In this document: piece by piece, positions 16,332 through 25,277 of the stretch
Numbering within the stretch: position 1 is the stretch's first letter
How the letters are laid out: each line of letters starts with the position of its first letter
Origin: Lachnospiraceae bacterium
GTDB taxonomy: Bacteria > Bacillota > Clostridia > Lachnospirales > Lachnospiraceae
NCBI GenBank assembly: GCA_017449765.1
Contig: JAFTFE010000171.1
Coordinates: forward strand, 1 to 60,344
Direction: 5' to 3'
Length of the DNA: 60,344 nt
Translations under genes and position numbers: made by a program
The notes under the pieces: generated by a model
Told to the model about the DNA's origin: nothing
Database searches by the model: none
The model's input: the letters and a program-made list of their open reading frames with translations, nothing else

Positions 16332-17372
16332 TTAACGATTTATTATAGATTTTTTTATAAATTCAATCATATAATCGTAAAACGCCTCCTCCGGAAGAGG
16401 TTTTGAAAAATAATATCCCTGTATAAGATTGGCGCCTGCACCTACAACAAGATCCAATTGCTCCTTAGTTTCCACACCCTCCTGAATAACGTTCATACCA
16501 AGTCTTCTGATGGTTTTAATTGTATCCGTAAGCATAATTGACGAACTTTCTCTTGTATCCGCATCCCAAAGCAAGCCCTTGTCGGATTTTATATTAAGAA
16601 AATCCATGCTCATAATATATGACAGATTGGAATATCCCGTACCATAATCATCTAATGAGAACTTAAAGCCCCACTCCTGCATTTCATTAATGGCAGAAAT
16701 CATGGTATTGGATGTAGCAAGAGAGCCTGTCTCGGTAATCTCAAGATTAATCTGGTCAGAAGTTACACCGTAACGCTTCATTATCTCCAGGAAATGCTCT
16801 AAAGTGTTACCGACTAACAGTTGAAAAACACTTAGGTTTACTTCTATATATCTTAGGCCAAGTGCCCTTGTTCTTTCTTTTGTTATGAACTGACACACCT
16901 TCTCAAATACATAAAGACCAATCTCTGTAATCAGACCGCTTTGTTCCGCTATCGGTATAAATTCCTCCGGTGAAATGAAGCCAAGCTCCGGATCTGTAAG
17001 TCGAATCAAAGCCTCTGCAGACTCCATCCTGTTTTTCTCGGCGTTCCATATCGGCTGATAATAAACCTGAAATGTATCCTCTTCAAGCGCCTTTTTAAGT
17101 GCTTCCTCAACCTGAGCCTTTCTCTTAAACGAATCAAGCTCATCCCCTCTGAAAACTCTTACTCCCGGAGTCTCAATATCCGAATTGGATTCAGTAAGCT
17201 CCGTTAGAAGTGTTACATCATTGAATTCCTCAGGTACATAAGCAACTCGTATTTCGGCATTTAATTCTATTTCTGATTTACCATATATCCAAGTATCTCT
17301 GAATCTGTCAGCTATGGTAGAAACCAAAGCATCAACCTCTTTTTCATTTTTATAAAGAAGAATCAGTGTCAT
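16332..17372 (-). CDS. c-di-GMP phosphodiesterase (EAL domain): C-terminal part of a gene split by an in-frame TGA
   Basis: 346 residues from ATG 17370-17372. The EAL domain is complete: AEALIRL, NLSVFQLL, NLEITET, DDYGTGYSNLSYI, EGVET and QGYYFSKPLP; the lysine of the usual KxDK motif is kept in NIKSDKGLL. This should cleave c-di-GMP to pGpG. A degenerate GGDEF-like region precedes it and lacks a GGDEF motif. The frame is the same as the upstream membrane part: the stop at 17424-17426 and this ATG are exactly 18 codons apart, and the intervening codons read as plausible protein (LRSCNKNVRVYRNATNN). The ATG has no good ribosome site, so this looks like the back half of one protein. Confidence 0.85.
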   Translation of the reverse strand: MTLILLYKNEKEVDALVSTIADRFRDTWIYGKSEIELNAEIRVAYVPEEFNDVTLLTELTESNSDIETPGVRVFRGDELDSFKRKAQVEEALKKALEEDTFQVYYQPIWNAEKNRMESAEALIRLTDPELGFISPEEFIPIAEQSGLITEIGLYVFEKVCQFITKERTRALGLRYIEVNLSVFQLLVGNTLEHFLEIMKRYGVTSDQINLEITETGSLATSNTMISAINEMQEWGFKFSLDDYGTGYSNLSYIMSMDFLNIKSDKGLLWDADTRESSSIMLTDTIKTIRRLGMNVIQEGVETKEQLDLVVGAGANLIQGYYFSKPLPEEAFYDYMIEFIKKSIINR

Positions 17373-17423
17373 GTTGTTTGTGGCATTACGATATACTCTT
17401 ACATTCTTATTACAGCTTCTGAG

Positions 17424-18263
17424 TCATGCGGCAATCATCCTCACCACATCACGCATAGCATTATAATCAAGGATTCTCGTATAAAAACGCAGATTTGTCA
17501 TATTAACACTGATTACAGCATAATGCTGCCCGGTACAAAGCAGACGTACATTTTCATTTGTGAAAGCACTTCTGTTATAAACCAGAGAGCCTGAATCTAT
17601 CAATGCATCCTCATTCTCAATAGTAAGCATAACACCGAGCATTGATACAGATTCAGCAAAAAGTTCAACCTTTAATTCTGAATTAATCAACTGAATTATT
17701 ATTCCTATTATTGTAAAGCTGAAGAAATACCATAAGGCAATATTCGTCTCTCTTGAAACCGCCTTTCTGTAACGAAGCATAAAATACATACTGATAAAAA
17801 GATATAAACCGGCTGTAATATATAGTATAAATTCATATGGTCCGCGCACAAAGTCAGAATGTCTGTCATAATAAAACATCCAATTTGTCCATGGATTAAT
17901 AATAAGTAAAACCTCAGATATGACAAGTGGTGACAATATCAGATAAAAGAAACTGTTTTTTCTGTTAAGTCCCGATCCGTTAACCATCATAACATAGAGT
18001 GCATAAAGAGGCGCCAATGTAGTGTGTGCCAAAAAGAATATTATTTGTGTAGCATACTGCCATCTGAATAAAACTCCGGTAGCATTTAAAGAATTCTCAA
18101 TGTAATTACTTATTATATCTGCTACTGCAGATACTGAGACATTTATCATAATTGTCAAAAAAAGGTAACTCTGTACCTTCTGCAGCTGTTTATTACTTAA
18201 GAAATATACTATACATGAAAACGACAATATAAATGTACAGGATAAAATTGCTACATCAATCAT
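17424..18263 (-). CDS. Membrane sensor part of the same interrupted EAL protein (N-terminal half)
   Basis: 279 residues from ATG 18261-18263, which has GAGGTG four bases upstream; a longer frame from 18305 would begin before that site. About seven hydrophobic segments span residues 1-210, followed by the start of a degenerate GGDEF-like domain (LVYNRSAFTNENVRLLC, then YAVISVNMTNLRFYTRI). It ends MRDVVRMIAA then TGA. One base change (TGG to TGA at 17424) would explain the stop, and reading through gives a single protein of about 643 residues with a membrane sensor, inactive GGDEF and active EAL. The function would be lowering c-di-GMP, beside the flagellar genes. Confidence 0.8.
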   Translation of the reverse strand: MIDVAILSCTFILSFSCIVYFLSNKQLQKVQSYLFLTIMINVSVSAVADIISNYIENSLNATGVLFRWQYATQIIFFLAHTTLAPLYALYVMMVNGSGLNRKNSFFYLILSPLVISEVLLIINPWTNWMFYYDRHSDFVRGPYEFILYITAGLYLFISMYFMLRYRKAVSRETNIALWYFFSFTIIGIIIQLINSELKVELFAESVSMLGVMLTIENEDALIDSGSLVYNRSAFTNENVRLLCTGQHYAVISVNMTNLRFYTRILDYNAMRDVVRMIAA

Positions 18264-18359
18264 TATGCACCTCAGAAAAAAACATACTTTACAAAAATAT
18301 AACATTCTAACGGATATATTGCAAGAAAAATATGGGTTCCAAGAGTAGAAAATATAGCA

Positions 18360-19502
18360 TTATTTGGGAGACAGATTAACTATATAATATCCTTTTATCA
18401 CCTGTCTGATAATCCCTTTTTCCTCCATAGTATATAGAAGCTTCAGACAATCAGAGACATTAAGCCTCATAGCTTTTATAATTTCGTCAATATAAACAGG
18501 CTCAAGACTTAATATATCCAGCAGAGTCTTTTCATTACCATTTAAATTATCAACACTGTTTTCCTCCGGTTCATCAGCATCTTTTTCATCTGCCATATGT
18601 ATAGGATTATCCGAGTACAAATTAAGATCATCTATTATATCCTGTGGTGTTGTGACACACATAGCTCCCTGCTTAATCAGATTATTTGTTCCGGCACTTT
18701 CTTTATCACCTATCCTGCCGGGTATGGCATAAATACTCCTGCCCTGGTCAAGTGCAAGATCAGCAGTTATAAGTGAACCGCTTTTTTTCTTTGCTTCCAC
18801 TACAAGCACACCGTCAGATAAGCCGCTTATTATCCGGTTTCTTAAAGGAAACCGCATAGGCATAGGGACAACTCCCGGACCATATTCTGATATTATTGCA
18901 CCACGTTTTTCAAGTTCATCATATATGTCATAGTTCTCCCTTGGATATATCACATCTATACCACCGCCTAATACCGCAACTGTATATCCATCTGTCGAAA
19001 GTGCTCCCCTATGAGCCATGCCGTCTATGCCAAGAGCCATTCCGCTTATTATACTTATTCCGCTTTTACTAAGTTCCCTGCCATATGAATACGCTAATTC
19101 TCTTCCATAAGTATCTGCATTTCTTGAACCTACTATACCTATACTTCTGTTTTGTTCATCAAGAACCGCCTTAAGCCTTCCTTTTATATACAAAATATCA
19201 GGTATATCATGAATATTCTTAAGCTTAACCGGATAACTCTTATGCTCAGGATAGACTATATCTATATTCTTCTCAACGAGATATTCCCATCTTTCATTTG
19301 CCTGTGCCAGACTTTTATTCTCTGCCAAAAGTCTTGCTTTTTCTTCGGGGATTATCCCACTCAAAACCTTTAACGATGCCTCGTATACACTCTGAATATC
19401 TCCAAGTTCATTAATTAAACGTCTCTTGGAAGTATTTCCTATAATTTCAAAGCTGTCAAGCCATAGATGTAATATATCCTTTTCACTGCTTTTTTTATCC
19501 AT
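18360..19502 (-). CDS. dprA: DNA-processing protein DprA
   Basis: 380 residues. The Rossmann core shows SIGIVGSRNADTYGRELAY and SGMALGIDGMAHRGAL, then AVLGGGIDVIYPREN and PLRNRIISGLSDGVLVVEA, all typical of DprA. A winged-helix DML1-like domain is at the C-terminus (LLDILSLEPVYIDEIIKAM). DprA protects incoming single-stranded DNA and loads RecA in transformation. GGAGGG precedes the ATG. It lies three bases after comM, as in many Firmicutes. Confidence 0.95.
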   Translation of the reverse strand: MDKKSSEKDILHLWLDSFEIIGNTSKRRLINELGDIQSVYEASLKVLSGIIPEEKARLLAENKSLAQANERWEYLVEKNIDIVYPEHKSYPVKLKNIHDIPDILYIKGRLKAVLDEQNRSIGIVGSRNADTYGRELAYSYGRELSKSGISIISGMALGIDGMAHRGALSTDGYTVAVLGGGIDVIYPRENYDIYDELEKRGAIISEYGPGVVPMPMRFPLRNRIISGLSDGVLVVEAKKKSGSLITADLALDQGRSIYAIPGRIGDKESAGTNNLIKQGAMCVTTPQDIIDDLNLYSDNPIHMADEKDADEPEENSVDNLNGNEKTLLDILSLEPVYIDEIIKAMRLNVSDCLKLLYTMEEKGIIRQVIKGYYIVNLSPK

Positions 19503-19505
19503 ATC

Positions 19506-21044
19506 TTATCTTCCCTCCTTATAATCAAATATTCCGGAGTTACGATAAAATATCGCCTCATTTATATGTTCTTCGGATATATTCTCACTATCAGCCATAT
19601 CGGCTATGGTTCGTGACAGCTTCAAAATCCTGTCTATACCCCTTGCTGATAATTCGAGTTTTTTAAGCCTGTCTTTAAAATAATCATCTACTTTATCATC
19701 AAGCCTAATGTATTTTTTTATCAATTTACCTTCAAGCTGTGAGTTAAAGCTTATATTATCCTCCATATACCTTCTTTTCTGAATCAGTCTTGCCTTTTCA
19801 ACTCTCGCTCTTATAATCCCGGAACTTTCTTCCTCGGAATATGAAAAAATATCCTCATATTTTACCGGTTTGACCTCCATATTTATATCTATTCTGTCAA
19901 GCAGTGGTCCGCTTATCCTCTGCTGATACCTTCTTATTTGAAAAGGCGTACAGTTACATTTATTCCTATCAGGAAAATAACCGCAGGGGCACGGATTCAT
20001 CGCTGCAACAAGCATAAAGTCAGCAGGAAAAGAATATGTTGCATTTACTCTTGAAATAGTTATTTTCTTATCCTCTAAAGGCTGTCTTAATACTTCGAGA
20101 ACATTTTTATTAAACTCAGGCAATTCATCTAAGAAAAGAACTCCATTATGAGCAAGCGTTACTTCTCCCGGTCTTGGAATACTACCTCCTCCCGTTAATG
20201 CATGATTGGATATGGTATGATGCGGTGAGCGAAAAGGTCTTTTGGTTATAAGGCGGCTCTTTTTATCAAGCATACCACTTACACTGTATATTTTAGTCAC
20301 CTCAATACTCTCCTCAAAGGAAAGTTTAGGCATTATAGTTGGTAGTCTCTTGGATAACATAGACTTACCTGCCCCCGCCGCTCCTGTCATAAGTACATTG
20401 TGAAATCCCGAAGCAGCAATCTCCATACCACGTTTGAGTGTGGTCTGTCCTTTTATCTCAGAAAAATCATATTGGTTTTCGGACACATCGCACTCATCAT
20501 TGAATTTTTCTCTGTCAAACGGCTCAATACTTATATTTCCCTGTATGTATTCTAATGTTTTAGATAAATTATCTACGCCTATTACTCTCATTCCTTCAAC
20601 CAAAGCAGCCTCCATAGCATTATCCATCGGAACTATGCAGGTTTTTATACCATTCTCGTAGGCATGATAAACTACAGGAAGTACACCGTTTACTGATTTA
20701 ATTTCTCCATTTAATCCCAATTCACCAATTATAATGGTTTTATCTATGTCTATATCAGGGATGATCCCTATAGTTAAAACTATTGCGATAGCTATAGGCA
20801 AATCAAATCCTGAGCCATCTTTTCTTATATCAGCCGGGGATAAATTGATTGTAATGCGCTTAGGAGGTATATAGTATCCTGAATTCTTAAGCGCTGTTCT
20901 TACTCTCTCACCGGCTTCCTTCACAGAAGAAGACAGATAGCCGATCATAGTAAGCATAGGCAGACCATCACTTAAGTCTGCCTCAACATTAATCAGTGCA
21001 CCGTCTATACCTAAGACGGTGCCGCTAATTACCTTGTTAAACAT
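19506..21044 (-). CDS. comM: YifB/ComM family Mg-chelatase-like AAA+ ATPase
   Basis: 512 residues. An N-terminal Lon-like domain (ITINLSPADIRKDGSGFDLP) is followed by Walker A GAAGAGKS at 221-228, Walker B-region LFLDELPEF, and the C-terminal Mg-chelatase domain with a cysteine cluster (NPCPCGYFPDRNKCNC). In Gram-negative bacteria ComM is a branch-migration helicase in transformation; the same is inferred here. AAAGGAG precedes the ATG. Pairing with dprA is common. Confidence 0.94.
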   Translation of the reverse strand: MFNKVISGTVLGIDGALINVEADLSDGLPMLTMIGYLSSSVKEAGERVRTALKNSGYYIPPKRITINLSPADIRKDGSGFDLPIAIAIVLTIGIIPDIDIDKTIIIGELGLNGEIKSVNGVLPVVYHAYENGIKTCIVPMDNAMEAALVEGMRVIGVDNLSKTLEYIQGNISIEPFDREKFNDECDVSENQYDFSEIKGQTTLKRGMEIAASGFHNVLMTGAAGAGKSMLSKRLPTIMPKLSFEESIEVTKIYSVSGMLDKKSRLITKRPFRSPHHTISNHALTGGGSIPRPGEVTLAHNGVLFLDELPEFNKNVLEVLRQPLEDKKITISRVNATYSFPADFMLVAAMNPCPCGYFPDRNKCNCTPFQIRRYQQRISGPLLDRIDINMEVKPVKYEDIFSYSEEESSGIIRARVEKARLIQKRRYMEDNISFNSQLEGKLIKKYIRLDDKVDDYFKDRLKKLELSARGIDRILKLSRTIADMADSENISEEHINEAIFYRNSGIFDYKEGR

Positions 21045-21098
21045 TATATTAAACTCCTTTTCTACCTCAAAAGGAGCAGATCAAGCATTTTTTATAGT

Positions 21099-21764
21099 CT
21101 ATTCAAGCATATTCCGTATTTCCTGCATCTTGTAATCCATAGCAGTTACCATATCAGCACACTTTTTCAATTCCTGTGCAATTATCTCAGGATGCTTTAA
21201 GTTATCTTTTTTATATTTCAGTTTATGATCAAGGCTTGCCCAGAAATCCATAGCTATGGTTCTGAACTGAACCTCAACCTTCATATACTTTTTTTGGTCT
21301 GATAAAAAAATCGGAACATCCACTATAAGATGAAGACTTCTATAGCCATTCGGCTTAGGATTCCTTATGTAATCTTTTACCTGTACCACATTTATATCAT
21401 CCTGTTTGGACAACAACTCGGATACTGTATATATATCCTCAGGAAATGAGCATATAACTCTTACTCCTGCAATATCTGTCAGATTATTCTCGATATTTTC
21501 TATAGTAATATCAAGATTCTTCTTCTTCATCTTCTCGATTATACTTATAGGTTTTTTTATCCTGCATTTTATTGATTCAAAAGGATTTCTGTTATGTTGC
21601 AAAGCAAACTCGGAATTTAAAACCTTTAATTTTGTCTCTATCTCCATCAGCGCACATTCATAATACATCATAAGATTCATGAAAGGCTGCATATTTTTAA
21701 GAATTACCTCCGGATTATCTGAATTCATCAGAAGCTCCATACTCATATCCGTAACCGCACTCAT
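21099..21764 (-). CDS. Small alarmone synthetase (RelA/SpoT-type GTP pyrophosphokinase)
   Basis: 221 residues with only the (p)ppGpp synthetase domain: IKCRIKKPISIIEKM, DIAGVRVICSFPEDIYTV, NPKPNGYRSLHLIV, KVEVQFRTIAMDFWASLDHK. There is no hydrolase, TGS or ACT domain, so it belongs to the RelQ/RelP-like single-domain group; I cannot tell which. I place the start at ATG 21762-21764, six bases after GAGGTG; a longer frame from GTG 21773 begins within that ribosome site. Likely role: stress-induced alarmone synthesis. Confidence 0.9.
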   Translation of the reverse strand: MSAVTDMSMELLMNSDNPEVILKNMQPFMNLMMYYECALMEIETKLKVLNSEFALQHNRNPFESIKCRIKKPISIIEKMKKKNLDITIENIENNLTDIAGVRVICSFPEDIYTVSELLSKQDDINVVQVKDYIRNPKPNGYRSLHLIVDVPIFLSDQKKYMKVEVQFRTIAMDFWASLDHKLKYKKDNLKHPEIIAQELKKCADMVTAMDYKMQEIRNMLE

Positions 21765-21789
21765 TGTAAACACCTCATAATATGTGAAT

Positions 21790-21942
21790 TCATGTTTTGC
21801 CGCATCTTAAAAGCAGAATATAAGCTCCAAGCAAAAGGGCAACAACCACTATGAATTCACAAAAACCACTTATAAAATATGATATTAATATACCAACTGC
21901 AACAAAAAGCATGGCATACCCAATCAATGCACTCATACACAT
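21790..21942 (-). CDS. Small hydrophobic membrane protein (50 aa), unrecognised
   Basis: A 50-residue frame starting MCMSALIGYAMLFVAVGILI. Two hydrophobic helices (about residues 4-24 and 28-46) are separated by a short polar turn (SGFCEF), with a basic end (RCGKT). AAAGGAA lies 11 bases upstream of the ATG. It fills the gap between gerW and the alarmone synthetase, on the same strand. Function unknown; the hairpin-like two-helix form recalls many small membrane proteins of sporulating Firmicutes. Confidence 0.6.
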   Translation of the reverse strand: MCMSALIGYAMLFVAVGILISYFISGFCEFIVVVALLLGAYILLLRCGKT

Positions 21943-21999
21943 CACATAAAATATTCCTTTAGAACATTATATGCTTATATTTCTCAATAAAGAATAATC

Positions 22000-22407
22000 T
22001 CAGATAATTTCTTCCTTAATATCCTTTATCACTTCTTCTGCTGCCTCATCAGCCTTCTTGTCCTTTTTTGACACGATACCGCTCACCTTATCTATAACTG
22101 CCGGTACAAAGTCGATAACCTTGCTTATGGTATCCTCACTTTTAACATTTACCATCTTTGCATATCCGTTCTGGATTACAAGAACAGCCGAAGGTGACAT
22201 CTTACCTCCCATACCTCCGCCGGCTGAATTATGCTTCTTGTCCTGCTTCGCAAAAGCTCCCGCTGCCACTCCAAAGTTTACATCCACCAAAGGAAGTATA
22301 ATCGTATCTCCTATCTTGGTCGGTTCTCCGACTACGGTTTTAGTTGAAAGGAGTGAATCCATTCCCTTAAAAAGTGAACCTACTGTCTCATTAAAATTAT
22401 TATCCAT
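22000..22407 (-). CDS. ytfJ: GerW/YtfJ family sporulation protein
   Basis: 135 residues. The family core is clear: VVGEPTKIGDTIILPLVDVN, then FGVAAGAF, a glycine-rich GGGMGGKMSPSAVLVI, and a terminal charged tail. In Bacillus, YtfJ (GerW) is a spore protein needed for normal germination with some nutrients. AGGAGG lies nearby before the ATG. It follows a YtfI-like gene, as in Bacillus, which supports the call and suggests that the organism sporulates or descends from spore formers. Confidence 0.9.
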   Translation of the reverse strand: MDNNFNETVGSLFKGMDSLLSTKTVVGEPTKIGDTIILPLVDVNFGVAAGAFAKQDKKHNSAGGGMGGKMSPSAVLVIQNGYAKMVNVKSEDTISKVIDFVPAVIDKVSGIVSKKDKKADEAAEEVIKDIKEEII

Positions 22408-22462
22408 TATATAATCCTCCTGATTCGTTACATATTATCTGTATATATCCTGCATCTGTATT

Positions 22463-23458
22463 TTAATTTGCTAATCTTCTTGCCGCTTTAATCGTCTTCC
22501 AGATATAACCCTTAAGTGCTATTCTGGCTATATATCCAAGAACTATTCTTCCTTTAAGCTCAACATTTCCTTCGATAACCTTCTCATAAAAATCCGGTTC
22601 AAGATGAAAATTCTTATGATAGACAAAAGGCATAAGACTCAAATACCCTGTTACTGTCCCTGTCTTATACGGCTCATCCATGCCGTATCTTATTCGTCCT
22701 TTTATCTTTTTAGGAGCTATATGCTTAAATATACTTATAAGATATTTTCCTAAGTATTCTCTTGTTTTTACAGTACATTTAAGATTCCAGAATCTTTCAA
22801 AACGCCTATACTTTTTTTCGAGTTTCTCATACTTTTTCTTAATTGCTTCGCTTTTTTCTTCTATCTTAGCAAGTATGTTCTCCTTGACTTCATCCTCCGG
22901 CTTGTCTTTATTTTTTTCAAAAAACCGCTTTATTTTATCAAACAATTTCTTCTTATTCTTACCATCACTCTCGTCATCAAAAAGGGCATATTCATCATAA
23001 TCCCCGGAGTCGTCATAATCTACAGCTTCAATTGTATTACTTTCAGTACTTATTTCCGTGGATTCATCATCAGATGCCATATATAATTCTTTATCGCTGT
23101 CAACATTATCATCACCGGAAGAATCATCAGCTTTTTGTTTTTTCTTTCTCTCTTTTTTTGTCTTATTATCTTTGCTGCCGGTATTGTTTTTATCCTTATT
23201 AATTCTTATACCACATATCCGAATCGCCGTATCAAGCTTATTATCCTCACCTTTTTTTTCGAATAAAACCCCGACACTTACAATCAGAAACCGAATCTTT
23301 GCATTAACGCCAATGTCCTCATCAATATCTGCCGCCACCTTATATCTTATTGGCGCAAACAAAACAAGCAGAACAATCAGAAGTACCAAACCAAGCAATA
23401 CAGCAAGCACTATCAATATCACTTTTAGTATTAACCATAATATATGAAGCATATTCAC
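22463..23458 (-). CDS. ytfI: YtfI-like DUF2953 membrane protein
   Basis: 331 residues: an N-terminal membrane segment (about 7-33), then a strand-rich part (RYKVAADIDEDIGVNAKIRF), a long acidic and Lys-rich linker (about 95-185), and a conserved C-terminal part (GRIRYGMDEPYKTGTVTGYL, then LEPDFYEKVIEGNVELKGRI). This matches the DUF2953 family, which pairs with YtfJ in sporulating Firmicutes. Biochemical role unknown. Confidence 0.82.
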   Translation of the reverse strand: MNMLHILWLILKVILIVLAVLLGLVLLIVLLVLFAPIRYKVAADIDEDIGVNAKIRFLIVSVGVLFEKKGEDNKLDTAIRICGIRINKDKNNTGSKDNKTKKERKKKQKADDSSGDDNVDSDKELYMASDDESTEISTESNTIEAVDYDDSGDYDEYALFDDESDGKNKKKLFDKIKRFFEKNKDKPEDEVKENILAKIEEKSEAIKKKYEKLEKKYRRFERFWNLKCTVKTREYLGKYLISIFKHIAPKKIKGRIRYGMDEPYKTGTVTGYLSLMPFVYHKNFHLEPDFYEKVIEGNVELKGRIVLGYIARIALKGYIWKTIKAARRLAN

Positions 23459-23461
23459 ACC

Positions 23462-23776
23462 CTATATTCCAAAAAATCCCTTTACATCGAACTCGTATCC
23501 CGCATCATACATATCCTGAACTATGTTGACTATAAGTTCTTTTGCTTCTTTTTTACCCTTAGCTATGCCAAATATGTACATATCGTCTCTTATATTATCA
23601 TAAAACTTAGTCAAAAGCTGACTGTACTGATAAATATCCATTATACCATCGGTTATTACAGGTGATGTAATGACATATACCCCATCAGCCTTAGCTTTAT
23701 GCTTAATTTTCTTTATGATCTTATCCTTTTTCTTATCCTTAAATCCTACAATATAAGGAGCATCAACAATCTTCAT
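23462..23776 (-). CDS. Conserved hypothetical small protein
   Basis: 104 residues starting MKIVDAPYIVGFKDKKKDKI; I chose ATG 23774-23776, the frame with GGTGG just upstream, over the longer frame from 23788. The protein is Lys/Asp-rich with an alternating strand-helix pattern (DGVYVITSPVITDGIMDIY, then MYIFGIAKGKKEAKELIVNI). The last motif, IFGIAKGKKEA, looks like a small nucleotide- or RNA-binding fold, but I do not recognise the family. It lies three bases after the ytfI start side and directly before the 469-aa gene, suggesting co-transcription. Confidence 0.7.
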   Translation of the reverse strand: MKIVDAPYIVGFKDKKKDKIIKKIKHKAKADGVYVITSPVITDGIMDIYQYSQLLTKFYDNIRDDMYIFGIAKGKKEAKELIVNIVQDMYDAGYEFDVKGFFGI

Positions 23777-23791
23777 TAAACCACCCAAGTT

Positions 23792-25201
23792 CTAATAATC
23801 TTCTTCCATCAACTCACATATAAGATTATTGCAGGCAAAAAGTTCACTCTTATCCTTACAGCCCGATAAAGTATAGTCAAAATAATCCTTTATTTCCTGC
23901 TTGGAATTAAGAAATACCGGCATAGCAGCAATTATCTTACACATAATACTTCGATTAACAAGCTTGGAATTAGCTTCAAACAATTTTGAAAATTCCTCTG
24001 TCAACTCAAGCTTTAAATCATTTATATATTTATCATCAACAGTCTTTTCTTCTTTTTTATCATCCTTATCAATATCTATAAATAAACTTGAGGATAAAAG
24101 CTTGCTTATTGTATCAAGTTTTTTAAATTCATCATCCAACGAATATTCCGATATCTTGTCCGACTTGCCCGTATTAATCACATCAAATGCCGACTCAAGC
24201 TGCATAATATCCTCTGCAGCCTTCTCCTGAACACCTTCTATGCTTACAAAATTATCCATTATAACATCCGTATAATCCTCAATATCATCACTTTCTGTAC
24301 AAATCCGCATTATCTCTGTCGCCGCCTTATATGCGGGATAAGTAATATTAATATCATACTGACTGTCTATGGTAAGAAGAAGTGTATATAAATCATTCAC
24401 TATCTCCTGTAACAGCAGATAATTGGACGCCTCCTCATTTATTATATCCGCAGCCTGTGTAAGTCTTGTCTGTAAATCATCAAATTTTTCCCCGCTTAAC
24501 GCCTTATAATCCTCAGACTTTAAATCATTATAGACGTGGAATAAAAACGGATACTCAGTATCAAAGCCCTTCGGCTTTTTAATAAGCGCAGATGTTCTTA
24601 ACATATCTGCAAATTCATCTAATGATAATGTATCACCGCCTTTATAAAGCAGCAATGTATTCGCAATAACATCATAAAATTTATTTTTAGTCATTCTAAT
24701 AGGCAGCTGTGCCATAATTAATTGAAGTTTACTGTTAATCACAACCTTGTCATTATCAGAGAAAACATATTGAAACATCTTATCGGATAGTTGTTCAACA
24801 TTTACATCTTCAACTATATTCTTAATACCTGCCTCTACTCGATTTAAGACATATTCGTATATTTCAAAGGCATCTGTATAGGCTGTAAGAATCTTCATCT
24901 TATATTCAATATTCTCTCTAACCTGCTTTATCGCAGTCACAGCTTCCTCATCTACTGTCTGCCTTTTAATTATATTATTATTTATAAGTCTTGTAATTAT
25001 AGAAAAATACTTGCATACATCGGTATTTTTATCGGTCATCTCAAGTATGATTTCCTTCATGGTATAATAATTCATGCTTGCCTTAACCAATGCATAATAA
25101 TTATATTTCTCACCTAATATCTTAGTATACTCCCTGATATTATCTTCCAAATTGTAATCGCTCTTTATCTCTCCGACAAGCTTCTTTATATTTTTACCCA
25201 T
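23792..25201 (-). CDS. Large helical protein of unknown function
   Basis: 469 residues, acidic and predicted almost all helical, without signal peptide, membrane helix or catalytic motif I can recognise. An internal Asp/Lys-rich linker (IDIDKDDKKEEKTVDDKY) is at about 370-390, separating a ~360-residue N-terminal part from a ~75-residue helical end. Its repeating helix pattern could be a scaffold or TPR-like fold. It sits between the small hypothetical gene and the rhomboid-like gene, on the same strand with short gaps. Confidence 0.7.
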   Translation of the reverse strand: MGKNIKKLVGEIKSDYNLEDNIREYTKILGEKYNYYALVKASMNYYTMKEIILEMTDKNTDVCKYFSIITRLINNNIIKRQTVDEEAVTAIKQVRENIEYKMKILTAYTDAFEIYEYVLNRVEAGIKNIVEDVNVEQLSDKMFQYVFSDNDKVVINSKLQLIMAQLPIRMTKNKFYDVIANTLLLYKGGDTLSLDEFADMLRTSALIKKPKGFDTEYPFLFHVYNDLKSEDYKALSGEKFDDLQTRLTQAADIINEEASNYLLLQEIVNDLYTLLLTIDSQYDINITYPAYKAATEIMRICTESDDIEDYTDVIMDNFVSIEGVQEKAAEDIMQLESAFDVINTGKSDKISEYSLDDEFKKLDTISKLLSSSLFIDIDKDDKKEEKTVDDKYINDLKLELTEEFSKLFEANSKLVNRSIMCKIIAAMPVFLNSKQEIKDYFDYTLSGCKDKSELFACNNLICELMEEDY

Positions 25202-25277
25202 CTTAAAATATATCTCCTTAGTAATCTTAGTTATGTTGTATACAGCATAATCAAATATCCTTTATCCGAAGATTCAT

